Program-made: the position numbers and the translations under genes
Shown here: positions 63,464 through 64,000 of the stretch, in pieces
Layout of the letters: every line of letters starts with the position of its first letter
How positions within the stretch are numbered: the first letter of the stretch is position 1
Origin: an uncultured Christensenella sp.
Lineage (GTDB): Bacteria > Bacillota > Clostridia > Christensenellales > Borkfalkiaceae
Reading direction: 5' to 3'
NCBI GenBank assembly: GCA_910577055.1
Contig: CAJTKX010000001.1
Coordinates: forward strand, 372,001-436,000
Length of the DNA: 64,000 bases
The notes under the pieces: generated by a model
Told to the model about the DNA's origin: nothing
The model's input: only the letters and a program-made list of their open reading frames with translations
The model's database searches: none

Positions 63464-64000
63464 TTATGAGTTTAAGCCGAATAGCAATTTTACATAATGC
63501 TTTTTGGTTTCGTCTTTATAAATAATAGGGCTTTCGAAACCTTCAACGTTTATCGAATTGGGGTAAAACTGAGGTTCGAGACAGAAACCGCAACCGCCGC
63601 CTATGCCGTTAAATGCGGCGGGCTTGCCCAAGTAAAATTGCACGCCGGGCATATCGGAATATACGTCCATAGCAATTCCGCTTTTCTCCCCCTTTGCCGT
63701 GGCAACATGACTGCCTTTCAAACAAAAATTGTGGTCGTATGTCTTGCCGCCAAGTCCTTTTAAATCTTCGCCGACTCTTTTGGGTGAAGTGAAATCAAGA
63801 GGAGTTCCTTTGACGCTTTCAACCGTGCCGAAAGGTATAAGATTATCGTCAACGGGCGTGTAATTATCTGCATTGATTTGCAATAAGTTGCCGGTGACTT
63901 CTCCACCGCCGTTCATATTGAAATAAGCGTGGCAAGTCGGCGCAAACAGCGTTGTTCCGTCGCTTACGGCGGTATACACCATTAAAAGCTCCTTGCCGTT
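63464..64000 (-). CDS. galM: Aldose 1-epimerase (mutarotase), partial
   Basis: The visible 178 residues are the C-terminal half; the frame runs off the right edge. Motifs match GalM: THAYFNMNG-type (CHAYFNMNGG), then INADNYTPVDDNLIP, GTPLDFTSP, YDHNFCL with the expected His, and a late Glu in CLEPQFYPNS. It interconverts alpha- and beta-hexoses. Confidence 0.9.
   Translation of the reverse strand, partial: NGKELLMVYTAVSDGTTLFAPTCHAYFNMNGGGEVTGNLLQINADNYTPVDDNLIPFGTVESVKGTPLDFTSPKRVGEDLKGLGGKTYDHNFCLKGSHVATAKGEKSGIAMDVYSDMPGVQFYLGKPAAFNGIGGGCGFCLEPQFYPNSINVEGFESPIIYKDETKKHYVKLLFGLNS

Overview
This 64 kb window looks like chromosome of an anaerobic, endospore-lineage Firmicute (class Clostridia), probably an uncultured gut bacterium. 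The evidence is mcsA-mcsB-clpC, mrnC-rlmB-sigH synteny, the sporulation genes yabP, yabQ and cwlD, pyruvate formate-lyase, strong TTGACA/TATAAT promoters with AGGAGG ribosome sites, and large lipoprotein and Ig-like surface proteins. Genus-level placement cannot be made from the sequence alone. No rRNA, tRNA, CRISPR array or complete transposase was seen.

Layout. 1-4.9 kb: the end of a cell-surface protein, an rRNA methyltransferase (rsmF), a DEDDh exonuclease with a BRCT-like tail and an unknown protein. 4.9-14.5 kb: serS, a P-type ATPase, an Xre repressor divergent from an interrupted small gene, gyrA, gyrB and a 51-residue zinc-ribbon protein. 14.5-17.6 kb: yabP-yabQ-divIC-ppx-M50 protease, then a second Xre repressor divergent from a Cys-rich small protein. 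17.6-25.7 kb: typA, then the operon mrnC-rlmB-sigH-dnaX-ybaB-recR-gpsA, and cwlD. 25.8-31.1 kb: a 1741-residue surface protein with about twelve Ig-like repeats. 31.5-34.7 kb: pflA-pflB behind a leader that closely matches the ZTP (pfl-motif) riboswitch. 34.7-38.8 kb: mcsA-mcsB-clpC. 38.9-40.6 kb: a NifU-like protein and a GGGtGRT-family protein.

40.7-42.2 kb is an AT-rich accessory patch. It holds an array of nine ATGTTGACAY repeats bracketed by terminal inverted repeats, a small lipoprotein and a decayed AEC-transporter fragment. 42.2-55.9 kb is one long minus-strand gene train: a membrane protein, MoxR ATPase, DUF58, two VWA membrane proteins, two lipoproteins, a TOBE-like protein and a further membrane protein. 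56.0-62.7 kb holds two giant paralogous lipoproteins that share 603 nearly identical bases running through the leader and first ~165 codons. The window ends with a small acidic protein and a partial aldose 1-epimerase (galM).

How it fits together. The core blocks handle replication and repair, translation, proteolysis and formate metabolism. The surface blocks look lineage-specific. The observations most worth pursuing are the TTGACA repeat array with its related palindromic element at 31.2-31.4 kb, the MoxR/VWA/lipoprotein operon, the NifU-like/GGGtGRT pair, the twin lipoproteins with a shared long leader, the two matching Xre operator modules, and three promoters resembling sporulation sigma (sigE/sigG) sites.
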